64,000 bases of DNA from contig NC_088928.1 of NCBI RefSeq assembly GCF_038396675.1, positions 13,600,001-13,664,000 on the forward strand, read 5' to 3'. Numbering within the stretch: position 1 is the stretch's first letter; each line of letters opens with the position of its first letter. The DNA is from Hydra vulgaris (lineage: Eukaryota > Cnidaria > Hydrozoa > Anthoathecata > Hydridae). The notes beneath the pieces are model-generated. The model was given only the letters and a program-made list of their open reading frames with translations. It ran no database searches and was not told where the DNA came from. Shown piece after piece: positions 40,155 to 52,047 of this stretch. The translations under genes were made by a program, and so were the position numbers.

Positions 40155-42010
40155 CTTATTTTAAAGCCAGATGAAACATTCAATCAAATAGAACAAATCG
40201 ATTGCATGCACAAGAATGAATCCTAATTTCTTTTATTGCCACATATTGAGCAAGTAAGTTTAAAACTATTAGTTGTATACAATATTAGTTTAAATACAGA
40301 TTAAAAATATAAACAATTTATTTAATTTTACAGGATTATGAGTATAGTGAAAATGTTCAAGCAATTTATATAAACAGCTGCTCTTCATCATTTAAAGATG
40401 GCAGTGGTCAGAAAACAATCCAAAGTGATAATCAAACTCAATGTAAATTTTCTCTGAATCAAACATGTTCAGTTTATAATACCATGAGTATTGAAAATAT
40501 TGCTCTGGACAGTATGAGACACCAAACAAGTTTAAGAGAAACTGCTGAAATAGCCACAGCAACTTTGATAGATGCAAAGATTATAAGCACGAGTGATTGC
40601 CATCTTATTATAGATCATAACAAGGTAAAAAGGGCTCAGGAAAAATTGGCAAAAGAATTAAATAATCAGTTTGAGGTATACCTAGAAAAAAACTATGTGT
40701 CATGTCTTTTTTTTGACGGGAGAGTAGATGCCACAAAAATATTTATAGAGGTAAATGAAAGAAGTTTTCCTAGTCTGATTAAAGAAGAACATTACTCTGT
40801 TGTAAAAGACCCTGGTGGTGACTATCTTTTTCATTTTGTTCCAGATATGACCAATAATAAAAAGAAAGCTGAAGTTATTGCAGATCACATAGTTGACTGG
40901 TTAAACAGGAAAAATCAAAATCAAAATTTCATGGCTATTGGAGGAGATAGCACAAATGTCAATACTGGTTGGGCAGGCGGAGTCATGCAATGGGTAAAAA
41001 AAACATTAAATAGAAGATTAGTTTGGATTGTTTGTGATCTACATACTGGTGAACTAGGGTTAAGACTATTAATTAAACATTTAGATGGTCCAATGCTTTT
41101 TCATAATAAATAGTCAGAACCACTTGGGAAAATGCTTGACACAGCAACTGGGATTGAAATCAATATCAACTTTGTTAAAATAAATTTAGGCCCTCCTTTG
41201 ATTTATCTCAGTCAGAAGATTGTTAAAGATTTAAGCACTGACCAAAGTTATGCTTATCAAATTTGTCAAGCAATAAAGACTGGAGATCTGCCTATCAAGT
41301 TAGCAATGCTGGAAATTGGACCAGTCTGTTACAGTAGATGGCTAACAACAGCAATTCGATTTTGCAGAATTTGGGTGTCTAATCATGACCTTACTGGTAC
41401 AAACCTAGATAATTTAAAAATAATTGTGAACTTTATTGTTAGTGTTTATATACCTAACTGGTTTAATATTAAAGTTTATTCAAGTTGGGTTGAGGGACCT
41501 AGACATGTCTTGTATCAACTAGAGTTACTTAGAACTCAGAGTAACAATTTTTTAGATATCGTTATGCCAACAATTAGACGATCAATGTGGTATGCACATT
41601 CTGAAGCAATTTTACAATCCATGCTTTGCAGCAAAAATGCAGAAGAAAGAAAAGAAGCTGTAAACAGAATTCTTACTATACGAGGAATAGGAGATGAGGT
41701 AACTCAAGTTGGAGATGGTAGTCTCAGAGTAAGAAGAACACCAGAAATAAATCCTAATGCTAAACAGCTATCAGACCTTATAACATGGAATTTAAGTGTC
41801 ACTGAGCCTCCACTTACCTGCCCTCTTACATCTGCCACAATCAAAGAGTTTTTAAACTATCCTATGGAAGTTCCTCACTGGAATTCTCATACGCAGTCAG
41901 TTGAAAGATGTGTCAAATTGGTAACTGAAGCTGCAAGCCATGTTTACACACATGAGCAAAGAGAATCATATATACGTGGTCAGCTTGTAGGTAGACATTT
42001 AATGTCATGA
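39311..42010 (+). pseudogene. Unclassified transposase-like protein, three exons, three nonsense codons
   Basis: Exons 39311-39994, 40167-40253 and 40334-42010 join in phase 0 (AAG|GTAACT donor, TTAAAG acceptor, CAA|GTAAGT donor, TTACAG acceptor) into about 815 codons. The frame holds throughout, broken only by TAA at 39491, TAA at 40224 and TAG at 41111. A cysteine/histidine-rich block near residues 145-175 (CKCKLILC...CDSEC...CKCKRDEKIP) looks metal-binding. The probable RNase H-like core has LFFDGRVDA (Asp about 385), MAIGGDSTNVNTGWAGG (Asp about 462) and WIVCDLHTGELGLRLLI (C/H pair about 491-494), reminiscent of hAT Asp-Asp-CxxH order. The end (HWNSHTQSVERCVKLVTEAA) echoes a hAT C-terminus. 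Function is inferred from these motifs and the inverted repeats. Confidence 0.75.
40054..40152. repeat. (TA)n microsatellite inside an intron of the transposon gene
   Basis: About 100 bp of TA lying between exons 1 and 2 of the 39311-42010 gene. Confidence 0.95.
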
Positions 42011-42407
42011 AATAGAAGCAAAAAAGATATGGCAACCCTTGTAAAAACTGTAGGGAAGTGGATAAAGACTTTCAAAAATGTTTAAATAGCTAAAAACTTC
42101 GACCTTTATTGTTATAGATACTTTTTCATTCTTTTACTTTTTTCCTACGCCTATGCATGGTGTACGTCGTACACCATGCGAATTGATAAAAAAAGTTATC
42201 AGCGCAATTTCATAAACAAATTTAAATATAATGACTAACGTCTAAAACGACCAAAAATGTAAAATATTGAAATCAAAATTTACGGAGCTAGCACTTATTA
42301 GAATTTGGTTTTGAAAGTTTCCCTGTAGTTAACTAATCGTAAACTTACATTTTTTTACTACTCTTTTTTAATATTTGAAAAAAAAAAAATCGACACACCC
42401 TAATATA

Positions 42408-43692
42408 CAGGGTGGTCCATAATTAGTGTCCCATCTTAAAGACTCAATTCCTTCAAAACTAGGAATGGAAAACACATAAAACTTTTTGATAAACAATTTA
42501 TTAACAATATCAAATAAAATTTAAAGATTTTTTTCGAAATGTCGACCATCGGCTTTCACACAAGCTTCAAGACGCTTTGGAAAGTCATCTACGGTGGCAC
42601 GCAAGTAGGCGGGTGAAAGCGAATCCCATGCTTTTTGAAGCGCTTTCTTCAGAGAATCAATCGTTTTATGCGGTTTTTTGCACGCTTCAGCTTCCAGAAC
42701 ACTCCACACTGAGTAATCCATTGGATTGCAGTCGGGACTACTTGGAGGCCACTCATTGTGCTTGATGAAATCGGGGGTGTTTCGGCCGAGCCAATCTTGC
42801 ACAATTTTGGCTTTGTGGGCTGGAGCACTATCCTGCATGAATGTCCAACAATGTCTACGAAACTCCTTTTGACTCCATGGAAGTATTTCTTTGATCAAAA
42901 CGTCATTCAGATAGTTTTGGGCTTTTACTTTAACGCCTTGTTGAACAAAAATCAATGGTGTCTTCTTGGTGGCACTGATACCCGCGAACACCATTACTAA
43001 AAGAGGATGTGCTGCCTTTTGTATTGTGATATTAGGCTTTGAGGAAGCGTAGACACGATCATTCTGCACATTGTGATGTTGTTGAACTGTAAAAATCTTC
43101 TCGTCTGTGAAAACGATGTTGAGATGAGCGTTGTTGGCGAAACGGGCGAGGAGATCCTTGCAGCGATCCTTGCGCTTCTGCTTTGATGCCTGAGACAAAA
43201 GCTGTGCAGGATTTTTCTTGTAAGCTGTAAAATTTAGATAATCCTTGGTAATTCTTCCAAGAGAACTTCGAGAAATTTGGAGCTGTTTGGCCATTTGTCG
43301 CATACTGCGTTCTGGGTTGCGGCGCACCCGTTCACGAACTTGCTTGATTTTTGCATCAGTCACCACGGAGCGCTTTCTTCCTTTGCGTGGACGATCTGAC
43401 ATTGTTCTCAATGCTTTGAAGCGTTGAATTGTTCTATAAACAAGCTTTCGCGGCACTTTGAGTCTAGTCTGGATGTCGCGTGCTGAAACTCCTTTCTCAT
43501 GAAAATCAATAATACTTTGCCGATATGGTGATGGTCTTGTCATTGCTAAAAAAACAAGTAAAGTGAGTGAAGGCAGCAGTAAATAGATCAAAATATATAA
43601 TAATATCAAAAACCAAAGCAAAATTAATAGTTTTCCATCCCTAGTTTTCAAGGAATTGCTTTTTTAAGATGGGACACTAATTATGAGCCACC

Positions 43693-43695
<3 letters not shown>
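42408..43695 (-). mobile_element. mariner-type transposon, apparently intact
   Basis: The inverted repeats start CAGGGTGGTCCATAATTAGT (left) and CAGGGTGGCTCATAATTAGT (right, reverse-complemented), continuing GTCCCATCTTAAA with only two mismatches in about 34 bp. TA target duplications are at 42406-42407 and 43696-43697. Length 1288 bp is normal for mariner. Its left end is only four bases from the end of the 39100-42403 element, and (TA)n follows its right end. Confidence 0.95.
42521..43543 (-). CDS. mariner transposase, DD37D spacing, intact frame
   Basis: The start is placed at ATG 43543 (MTRPSPYRQSIIDF); the longer upstream frame adds a non-conserved hydrophobic run. The protein is 340 residues with no stops. 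Two helix-turn-helix units follow one another (GVSARDIQTRLKVPRKLVYR, then SMRQMAKQLQISRSSLGRI) with the GRKRS linker. The catalytic triad is FTDEKIF, FMQDSAPAHKA and SSPDCNPMDYSVW, with 37 residues between the second and third Asp, the spacing of the maT-like mariner group. It cuts and pastes the element at TA sites. Intact frame and near-identical ends suggest recent arrival and possibly activity. Confidence 0.93.
   Translation of the reverse strand: MTRPSPYRQSIIDFHEKGVSARDIQTRLKVPRKLVYRTIQRFKALRTMSDRPRKGRKRSVVTDAKIKQVRERVRRNPERSMRQMAKQLQISRSSLGRITKDYLNFTAYKKNPAQLLSQASKQKRKDRCKDLLARFANNAHLNIVFTDEKIFTVQQHHNVQNDRVYASSKPNITIQKAAHPLLVMVFAGISATKKTPLIFVQQGVKVKAQNYLNDVLIKEILPWSQKEFRRHCWTFMQDSAPAHKAKIVQDWLGRNTPDFIKHNEWPPSSPDCNPMDYSVWSVLEAEACKKPHKTIDSLKKALQKAWDSLSPAYLRATVDDFPKRLEACVKADGRHFEKNL

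Positions 43696-43778
<83 letters not shown>
43696..43778. repeat. (TA)n microsatellite
   Basis: About 83 bp of TA, the remnant of the tract into which both the mariner and the preceding transposon inserted. Confidence 0.95.
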
Positions 43779-43780
<2 letters not shown>

Positions 43781-44222
43781 ACAATTGCTATCCAAGGATG
43801 CATTTTTCTAATAATCATATTTGCACTCTTATTCTAAAAATGTGCACGGAAAAAGTATGTTCAGATTAAACCATGGCTCAACACGCAAAATTTAAAAAAA
43901 AACCGGGGGTCGATATTTGAAAATCATTATTACAAATATAATCTGTTTTAAACACATTATGCTTTAATTAACATCTCCTGTTATAAAATAACTGAACAAT
44001 ATAACAGATGTTGTAAAGATTTATATAAATTTGTTAAAACAATTTTTAAACCTTTTAAAATTTTTAATAATAAATTTTGTTTTATTGGTTCAATTTGTAA
44101 AATTGCCAAATAAAAATTAGGCAGGTTTGAACTCAGGTAAAAAAAAAATAACTAAATACATTTTCGTAAGGGTAACTACACGTTACATAAAAATATATTT
44201 TATCGCTATCAAGAAATAAAGA
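43779..44222. other. Intergenic stretch, no gene seen
   Basis: AT-rich noncoding sequence. Confidence 0.4.
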
Positions 44223-44311
44223 ACCCAGTGGGCACAGGAAGTAAAAAGACATCTTTTGGATGTCTTTTGAAGGTTCAAAAGATGTCTTTTTTAGGTCCCG
44301 TGCCCACGGGT
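44223..44311. mobile_element. 89-bp palindromic MITE
   Basis: The left end acccagtgggcacaggaagt and the right end, reverse-complemented acccgtgggcacgggacct, flank a core in which aaaagacatctttt occurs in inverted copies. Almost the whole unit folds into one hairpin. It resembles the larger element at 7657-7815. Confidence 0.7.
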
Positions 44312-44606
44312 AATACTTTTAAAGTCATAAAACAGAAAATTTAGGGTATAATAAAAATACAATTATCAAATGAATAAGAACAAAAGTGCCAACGAATAGC
44401 TGACAACAATAAAAATTAAACAACTTTAAAATTTGATTAAAGATGATTGAAAAATATTGGACAAAATATTGCCATGATGTAATTGTACCAACTCCAAACT
44501 TAAGTATATTCATTTATTTTAAATAAGAATGTTTTGCAAAAAATCACAATTCTAGACTGGGAACTAAATATTGTAAAATGTTTTACCCCAGACCCTGAGG
44601 GTAATG

Positions 44607-44683
<77 letters not shown>

Positions 44684-47475
44684 GTCTTATACTAAACTTA
44701 AATTTATCTAAAGATTTTTAATTTCATGTAGCAGTCTTTTTAGTTATGAACATGCAAAGTTACCACCTATTCTAAGTTTAAAGTATAAATATTAAAGCTG
44801 ATTAAATTATTTTAGAGAGTTTAACCATTTTTTATTAGTCAGGCATATTAAATTTACTTTTAAACGAGTTTTATAATTATAATATAAATAATATTTTATA
44901 TTATAAAACTATATAAACTTTTTTTTTAATTGTTTTTTATTCTAATTAAACTGGTAAATAAAATAATTTAGTTGTAGCTTTGTTATATAAATTTTACTCT
45001 TTGGATAATTATTGATTATAATAAATAATGATTTAAACAAATTGAACTTTTATTCAACAGCTCAGAATATTTTACTTAAATAAGCATGACTTCTAAATAT
45101 TGTTTTCATGTTCAAATATTATATAAGTAGATTGTTGACAACTTATTGAGTATTTAAGCTTAGCGAGTACTGTAAAGTACTGACTAACTTTAAATGCTCC
45201 ATTATTTTCGAGAAAAATTCCTTTCAGGAAAAAATAAGCAACTTTGTAATGATCTTTTAATTTAAAACTAAGGCTTTGGCAAAGTTTTTTATAAACTTTA
45301 GAAGAAACTAAAAATTACCGCCTAAAACACTTAATTTTAAAATAAAACTATTAATGGATAAAAATTAGTAGTAAACCTATGTTTTATAATATTCCCTTAA
45401 TTAATATATCTCTATGATGTAAAATTAATAAATTTAATTATATAAAATATATATAATAAATTGTATATATATAATAATTATATAATAAATTCAATAACAT
45501 AAAATTGTTAAATTTGCGCTCTGCTAACATTGATCCTATTGCGCCTATGCTAAAATCGCTATTCTGATCTTATTACCCTTTTTGTAAAAAGTATTAGAGT
45601 TTGTAACTTAGTACCAGTTGCAGTAAGTAAAAGTATTGTAAATTAGGAAAAAATTGCGGAAAAAAAACAACAACAACAAAAAACATTTGTCAAAAATTGT
45701 TTTTTAAATAAAATGAAAATATTTTTTATTTACTAAAATAGAGCTATCATATAATATCATTTTAAAATGAAACTTCTTTATTTTAAGTTTCTGATCTATA
45801 AATGAGACAACAAAACAAAGAAAAACAAGCAAAATACAAGAAAAAAAACTTTATTTTTATTTTAAACTGAGTTTCTGACACAATCAAAATATTTCAAATA
45901 GCATAAATTACTTAAAATTATATATAGTTATCATAAAATTAGTTAAAATCATGTTTCTTAAAATTTAGGCTTTTCAGTCTCAGAATTCTTACTTTTTTTG
46001 ATAAAAGTAAAAAAAAGTAAAAAGAAATATGAAAGCAAAATGACTAGATGTTTTTTAATTTAAAAAAATATAACAGTAATAATATATATATAAAGAATAT
46101 ATATTTCTAATTTAAAAGAATAAAAAAAAGAAAAAGAACTGAAAGCGCAATGATTACATGTTTTTTAATTTAAAAGAATATAACGACTGCCCAAGATATG
46201 GGCATAACTATTTTATTTTTAATGTTTAATAATTTATTAATTTTTATTTTAATCCAGACTAGTGCAGAATTTAATGCAGATATTGATGACTTTATGCAGT
46301 CATAATAATGTGTATATACTTAATTCCAATGTTATATGTATATACTTAACTCATATGTTATTATTTTACAATGCATTTGGAACGAAAAAAATTTAATGCA
46401 TGTCTGCATAAAATGCTATGTCATCCTAAAAAAGACACGCATCAAATGATTTCAGTATTGCAATCATTATTCATAAAATAAAAAAGATTAAGAAAAAGGC
46501 TTAAGTTGACTATATAGGATTAAAAAAAAAATTGCATATAAAATTACAAATTTAATTTTACTGCTAGAGATTAATATAACTAAAAAAAACTGGTTTTAAA
46601 TTTAAAACATTCTTTATACCTGATATTTCAATTTTGCGAAGTTTTAAATGAGTCCCAGATATGTTTTTTTAGTAAAATACTTCCAAAATTTTTCCTTTAG
46701 TAAAATACTTTCTATTTTTACCTCTAGTAAAATGCTTTCAAGACTTATCCTTCAGACTTCCCAGATAGGTTCTTCAGCAAAATACATTGAGTTAGTGAGA
46801 TTTAATCATTTTATCAAACAGTTTAACATTTTTTATAGTGAGCCATTGTTAACCAAAAGTTAGATTTGTATATTTTTCTAAAAATTGACAAAAAATTTTT
46901 ATTATTACACCTTAACAGTTCAATAAAACAGAGTAATTTCACTAAATTAGGCATTAATCAGCATAAATTAAGCATTAGTAAGAATAAAATGCTATAAAAT
47001 GTTAAAAAAAAAAAAAAGTTAATTGTATTTGTATTAAACTGATTGATAAATATTTATGATGCAAGTTCATTATGATTCTGGGACGGAGAACACTCTGAAA
47101 AAATTTCCTAAAAGATACAAACTGCAAATATAAAATAATATAAATTAATACAATAAAAAAAGAAAATTATAAATTATGTATATTATGAAAATGATAAAAT
47201 TTTTTTAGTAAATGCAAAAACTTGTTTCTATTTTTTGTTCAAAGGGTTTGAACTAACGTTTTTCTGTAAAAAATACTTTATCACGACCCAAAAACCACTG
47301 AAATTGAAATAGAAATTACAAAAAAGTCAGCAGAATGATCATAACAATTAAACTATTGTTGAATGTGTTCAAATCTGATGTCTATGATAGAAACTTGACA
47401 TACGAAAAACAATGTTATTGGTTAAAGTTGTTAAATTTTGAAATTGAACATTTAAGTGATGACGATCTAAAGACG

Positions 47476-47478
<3 letters not shown>
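44312..47478. other. Long AT-rich intergenic stretch, no gene seen
   Basis: About 3.2 kb with a (TA)n tract at 44609-44678 and poly-A/poly-T runs. The open frames here (for example 46648-46863) have low complexity and no recognisable similarity. Confidence 0.45.
44609..44678. repeat. (TA)n microsatellite
   Basis: About 70 bp of pure TA. Confidence 0.95.

Positions 47479-47528
<50 letters not shown>
47479..47528. repeat. (TA)n microsatellite
   Basis: About 50 bp of TA, directly before the first copy of the direct repeat at 47534. Confidence 0.95.
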
Positions 47529-47531
<3 letters not shown>

Positions 47532-47533
47532 AT

Positions 47534-48076
47534 AAAACTATGGGATGGGTTTACAAGCAAGGAATAAACGTTAAAAAATTCTAATATTATTTATAAACTT
47601 TGGCATATATATAATTCTGACATATATAAAATTCGCCGAATGGTCACACACGAAATGTGAATGCCTGAGGGAAGAAATAAAGTACATTAGAATAAAGGAG
47701 AATTATTTTTCAAACAAAGCATATTTTGACAGTTGTCAAGACAAAAATAAAGATTAATAGAGGAATATTTAAAATAAGACAGACAATGCACCTAAACAGT
47801 ACTAACAATAATAATAAAAAATAAATTGTTATATAAATACTAATATGAACTAAGATAAACAAAAATATATCACCAAACAAAAAATAAATAAAACAAAAAA
47901 TACATTAAAAAATAAAAAGTATGCAAACAATAATGAAAGAATGGAAAAAAAAAAAAAAATTAATGCCAATGTGTAAATATAATTTGTGTAGTGATTAAGT
48001 AGTAAACATCTCATCAGAGTAAAAACGATGGGATGGGTTTACAAGCAAGGAATAAACGTTAAAAAATTCTAATATT
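47534..48076. repeat. Pair of ~55-bp direct repeats 490 bp apart
   Basis: The sequence starting gatgggatgggtttacaagc (actatggg... in the first copy) and ending ttaaaaaattctaatatt occurs at 47534-47588 and 48022-48076 with one or two differences. The spacer is AT-rich and noncoding. This could be a pair of short terminal repeats or an old segmental duplication. Confidence 0.65.
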
Positions 48077-48421
48077 TATTCTTTATTCAAAACTATTTTA
48101 CTTTATATTTTTGTGATAATTATTATACGCATGAATTATTCAATAAATACTGAACTTTAAACTTATCACAAATTTATTAATTGAAAATAACTCAAATAAC
48201 TTAAACTATATAATTTAAAAAAATCAGTACAAAAATGACAAAAAATTAAAACAAATATTAAATTAATGTAATTCATAAAATTTTATGCAACTCATTATTA
48301 TTTAAAACACTGATTCTCATACAAATAAGCTCCTAATTTATATAAACTTTAAAAAAATACAAAAATCTTCATAATACATCACTAATATGCAACAATCATT
48401 ATTTAAATCTCATGAATGCAT

Positions 48422-48427
48422 TTTATT
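48422..48427 (-). terminator. Candidate SLC7 polyadenylation signal
   Basis: This is AATAAA on the minus strand about 165 nt past the transporter stop codon. Plausible but weak in AT-rich sequence. Confidence 0.35.
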
Positions 48428-48592
48428 GCATAATACATTTAAAAATTTAAATAGTAAATTTATACCAAAAGATTTAAAAATTTTTTCCATCATAAAAAAT
48501 ATTTACTGCATGCAATATAATAATAACTCAAAGATATTTCAAATATTAATTCGACAGTGAGATATGTTAAAAATATATAACTTAGATATTCA

Positions 48593-48693
48593 TTATTCTG
48601 ACTGCAGATTTTCATTATCTATCGATTGTACTACCAAATTTGGTTGACGTAGTTTACTATTCCAAAAACCATATGTAAAGTATACAGTTAGCC
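48593..48693 (-). CDS. SLC7 cationic amino acid transporter, last coding exon
   Basis: After the acceptor TTTCATTATTAG the exon reads GLTVYFTYGFWNSKL, the last transmembrane segment of the CAT-type SLC7 family (compare the family pattern G-x-x-I-Y-F-x-Y-G-x-x-x-S). A short cytoplasmic tail ending NENLQSE and TAA at 48593-48595 follows. Its phase (two bases completing a Gly codon) fits exactly the phase-1 donor of the exon at 52335-52976. An alternative upstream acceptor would insert about seven residues, but the one chosen restores the family spacing. Confidence 0.85.
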
Positions 48694-48775
48694 CTAATAA
48701 TGAAATAACAAAATTACAAACTAAAAAATTAAGACAAAGAATTAAATGGATAACACACACATATTATATGTAGTC

Positions 48776-48832
48776 TGCTCTGTTTTTTAAGAACATTGAG
48801 CACTCATTTTGTAGAATACACTAACATAATTT
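48776..48832. repeat. Penelope-associated end segment, second copy
   Basis: It is the inverted counterpart of 23624-23682, containing gctctgttttttaagaacat and cactaacataattt. It borders a (CA)n rather than a (TA)n microsatellite. Confidence 0.6.
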
Positions 48833-48850
48833 GTGCGTGTGAGTGTGTAT

Positions 48851-48851
<1 letters not shown>

Positions 48852-48904
<53 letters not shown>

Positions 48905-48908
48905 ACAC
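48852..48908. repeat. (CA)n microsatellite
   Basis: About 57 bp of CA dinucleotide with one interruption near 48897. It is the only long non-TA dinucleotide tract in the window. Confidence 0.95.
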
Positions 48909-49595
48909 TAGATACTACTCTTATTACCATAATATAACTTTGCTAATTTTAATTTTTTAATTAAAATTATCTTTATGTCCTTCAATCATAGATATTGAAT
49001 TACCTCGCCCAAACCCTCAGTCAGTATATGCGCTGAAGCCAACAGTTTAGCATTAGCATGTCACACTGCACACATTTTACATATGCAAATTGTAATTTAC
49101 ATATGCATATGTCATTTTTGTTTCATAAAACATTGTTACAATTAATTATTGATAAAACCATTTAAACTGTGAGATTTTGATCTAACCTTGATTTGCATTC
49201 TTTTGTTTGTTAAAAAGCTAATTTTTTATCCTACTTTTGAGTCTTAAATTTATTAAAAAATAACAATATGTGATTAGGATTGAAATTTCATTGAAAAGAC
49301 AAGTTGATGCCAACAATGTTACTTTTTTAATAAATTTAATTAACTAAAAAAGAAAAAGAAAATCTAGGCAGCGTTTGCGGTCCTTTGTTACACACTTGCT
49401 CAACCTTCAGTATTTTAATAAAGCTATTTATATTTCTGTAAAAAACGGTGTTGTGCTTTAAAAAGATCCCACGCAATAACTAAATAAGCACACATAAGAT
49501 GTTTACTAGTAACACTCACTGTGTGCTTATTTAGCGCAAACAAAAATGATTTATGTAAGTATATGGTCTACAATATATTATCTAAATGTTTATAC

Positions 49596-49782
49596 CAGGG
49601 TTCTGCAACCTGCAGCTTGAAAGCCTAATGTGGTTCTTTCTATGTCAAGATGTGGCTCTTTAGCTCCATGCACAAATATTATTATAATATTGAAATGGAA
49701 ATGTTGGTAGCTCTATAAAAACTGAAAAAACTTTGTAAATTGCAACTTTATATCTTCTGTCTCAAATGGTTGGCGACCCCTG
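49596..49782. mobile_element. 187-bp hAT MITE with target duplication
   Basis: The ends CAGGGTTCTGCAACC and, reverse-complemented, CAGGGGTCGCCAACC are hAT-type inverted repeats. The flanking 8-mers gtttatac and atttatac match at 7 of 8 bases. The interior contains tgtggctctttagctcc but no reading frame. It lies in the SLC7 intron. Confidence 0.85.
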
Positions 49783-51046
49783 ATTTATACAATATCTTAA
49801 GTGCATTTTTTGTTATATTAGATTCTATTAGAAATAATTGGCTTTCACTGTGAAATTTGATTAGGCCTAAAGTTAAAGTGAGGAGGATTGGCACATTGAA
49901 GTGTATTAATTTGAAATATGTACATAATCTAAACGTGTAAGGTGTACACATTTTTGTGAACCCTTTAAATTTTTTGCTCAGAATAAGCCTTTGTAGTTAC
50001 AAACTGGAAATATGTTCATAATTAAAAGTTTATTAACTTTTTTTCTATGCCTTTTACTTTAGTCTACCTTACCTTACTCTATACCTTTTTATTCTATAGC
50101 CTTTACCTTAGTTCACTTTTTGTTCAGAGCAAGCATTTATAATTTTAAAATTAAATATATTCATAAGTTACAATTTCAATTAATTTTTTTTTTCTAAACA
50201 TTTAACTTAAATCACTTTTTTGTTTTAATTGTAAACTAGTATATTTAAAATTGCTTTCTTCAATTTTAATTTGATTTTTAGGGAGGAAGGGAGGAGTAAT
50301 CAAATGCTGATAGAATGTTAGTGTTATAATGTTGATGTAAGGAAGTTTGACAAGTTGTTGACAAGGGGGAGGGGAGGAGGTGAAAATTGCCAAAAAATTG
50401 TTGACATAATTAACGGTTTTAAAATTATTTTTAAAATTTAAATATGAAGAAAAACAAACAGCTACAGACATCTTGATTTGCTGCAGCAAATAAGTAGAGT
50501 AAAACAGGGTCAAATTGCACACGATATTATTTCGCACACTGATTGAACCGGGTCAAATCATTATATATCATTTAATAATCATTCGATATCATTTCAATTG
50601 CACACCATATCATTTCAATTGCACACCATATCATTTTGCACACTGATTGAAGTTATCAAATAAAAACTGAACAGATGCAGCTTTAAAAAAATAAAAATAG
50701 ATTCGAATACATAATTATCTACTCTATTTGAATTGATAAAATTATATGCTAATTCAACTCCATTTTTTCTTTTTTTATGCAAGTTTAACATAATTTTAAT
50801 CTAATTTAATTTCCATTCTGACAGCATAATTTTTATGCAGCTAGAACAAGAAGTTGAATAGAAAATCAAAAAAGTAAAAAAAAAAAACACTCACTTTTCT
50901 AATAGAACCACACAATTAATTACTTTTTTAGTTTTAGTTTAGTTTTTTGCATGTGACTAAGTGACTTTATCTAATTAACATAGTGTTAATTGCAGTTTAA
51001 TTATAATCATCACTCACTTAATTCTACTCAACTCACTCACTTCAAA

Positions 51047-51640
51047 ATGTCAATTAAAAAAACAAAAGCGTACAAGGAAGATGATATATTAGCCACATTA
51101 ATTGAGATAAATAAAAAACAATATGTCACTGAAAAAAGCTACGTTTAAATATGCCGTTCTAGCCCCAACACTCAAAGATTGCAAAAATAACAACAACAAA
51201 GGTTTTCATGGCTCAGGTACAGCAATGGTACTCTCAAATAAACAGAAAGAATGATGCGCTCCAATCACTAGGTGACTGGGATTATGGTTTAACTCGAAAT
51301 GAACTCCTTGAATTTGTAACTGGCTATCTTAAATGCAGAGATCAATTGTACTTATTTAAAAATGGCAAGCTGGCAAATACTGTTTTTATGTCTTTATGAA
51401 GAGGTAGTCAGAAAAAATTTCAACAGGAAAAACAGAGAACTTAACATCTAACAGAGCCACTTCTTGTGCGTCAGAAATAATTGATCGTTATTCTGAATGC
51501 GTTGCCAAGCAATATATTTTGGGTGATAAAGCCAAAACAACGGTATTGTGTCAAAAATGGACAAGACATGCATTTAAATTTATTACCAACAAAAAAAATT
51601 ATTATATTGTTAAAAATTTCTGATGTGGTTTGAAAGTGTC
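51047..51640 (+). pseudogene. pogo-like transposase N-terminal fragment
   Basis: From ATG 51047 the sequence reads MSIKKTKAYKEDDILATLIE, the start of a Psq/CENP-B type DNA-binding region, then breaks. The next segment (51208-51399) contains SLGDWDYGLTRNELLEFVTG and YLFKNGK, the CENP-B-like portion. Further on comes a frameshifted continuation with ENLTSNRATSCASEIIDRY. The DDE core is absent. It lies antisense within the SLC7 intron and belongs to a different pogo lineage from the elements at 14.6 and 17.4 kb. Confidence 0.7.
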
Positions 51641-51931
51641 TACGCTTTGTGTTAAGTTTAGTTACGTTTGTGTTACGCTTTGTGTTAAGTTGTGTTAACT
51701 TTTACAGCTTCCTTTGTAACCTTTTCTTCAACTTTCTGTTTAGGAACTCAATCACATTTTCTTTGGTAATACATTTTCCATCAAGTTTTGACATGTTGCA
51801 ATGCTTCAATTTCTTAACATGTGATTGATTTCTGGCTTGAAAAAATTGCTTCAATACCATCTGGATACTGTTTTTGCCTGATTTTAAAATTGAATTTTTG
51901 GTGCTAACTGGACCACCTCATGCCCAATCAG

Positions 51932-52047
51932 GATGAAAGTTTTTTTTGGCTTTGTATATCCATAAATGGCAGTGATGCCATATACTCAAAGTGAAAGTTT
52001 TTTTTGGCTTTGTATATCATAAATAGCAGTGATGCCATATACTCAAA
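51932..52047. repeat. 58-bp tandem duplication
   Basis: Two adjacent copies of a unit with gaaagttttttttggctttg and cagtgatgccatatactcaa differ at a few bases. It lies in the SLC7 intron. Confidence 0.85.

Noticed and set aside
46648-46863. 71-codon frame with repeated Ser/Lys/Phe words
   Set aside because: Low-complexity internal duplications, no similarity recognised, no splice context.
48005-48025. Minus-strand CTGATGAGATG near 48012 as hammerhead core
   Set aside because: No GAAA at a usable distance and no stem II.
49019-49068. Extra SLC7 exon between a GTGCAG acceptor and GCGAG|GTAATT donor
   Set aside because: The exons at 52335-52976 and 48593-48693 already join in phase with correct family spacing; inserting this would disrupt the last transmembrane segment.
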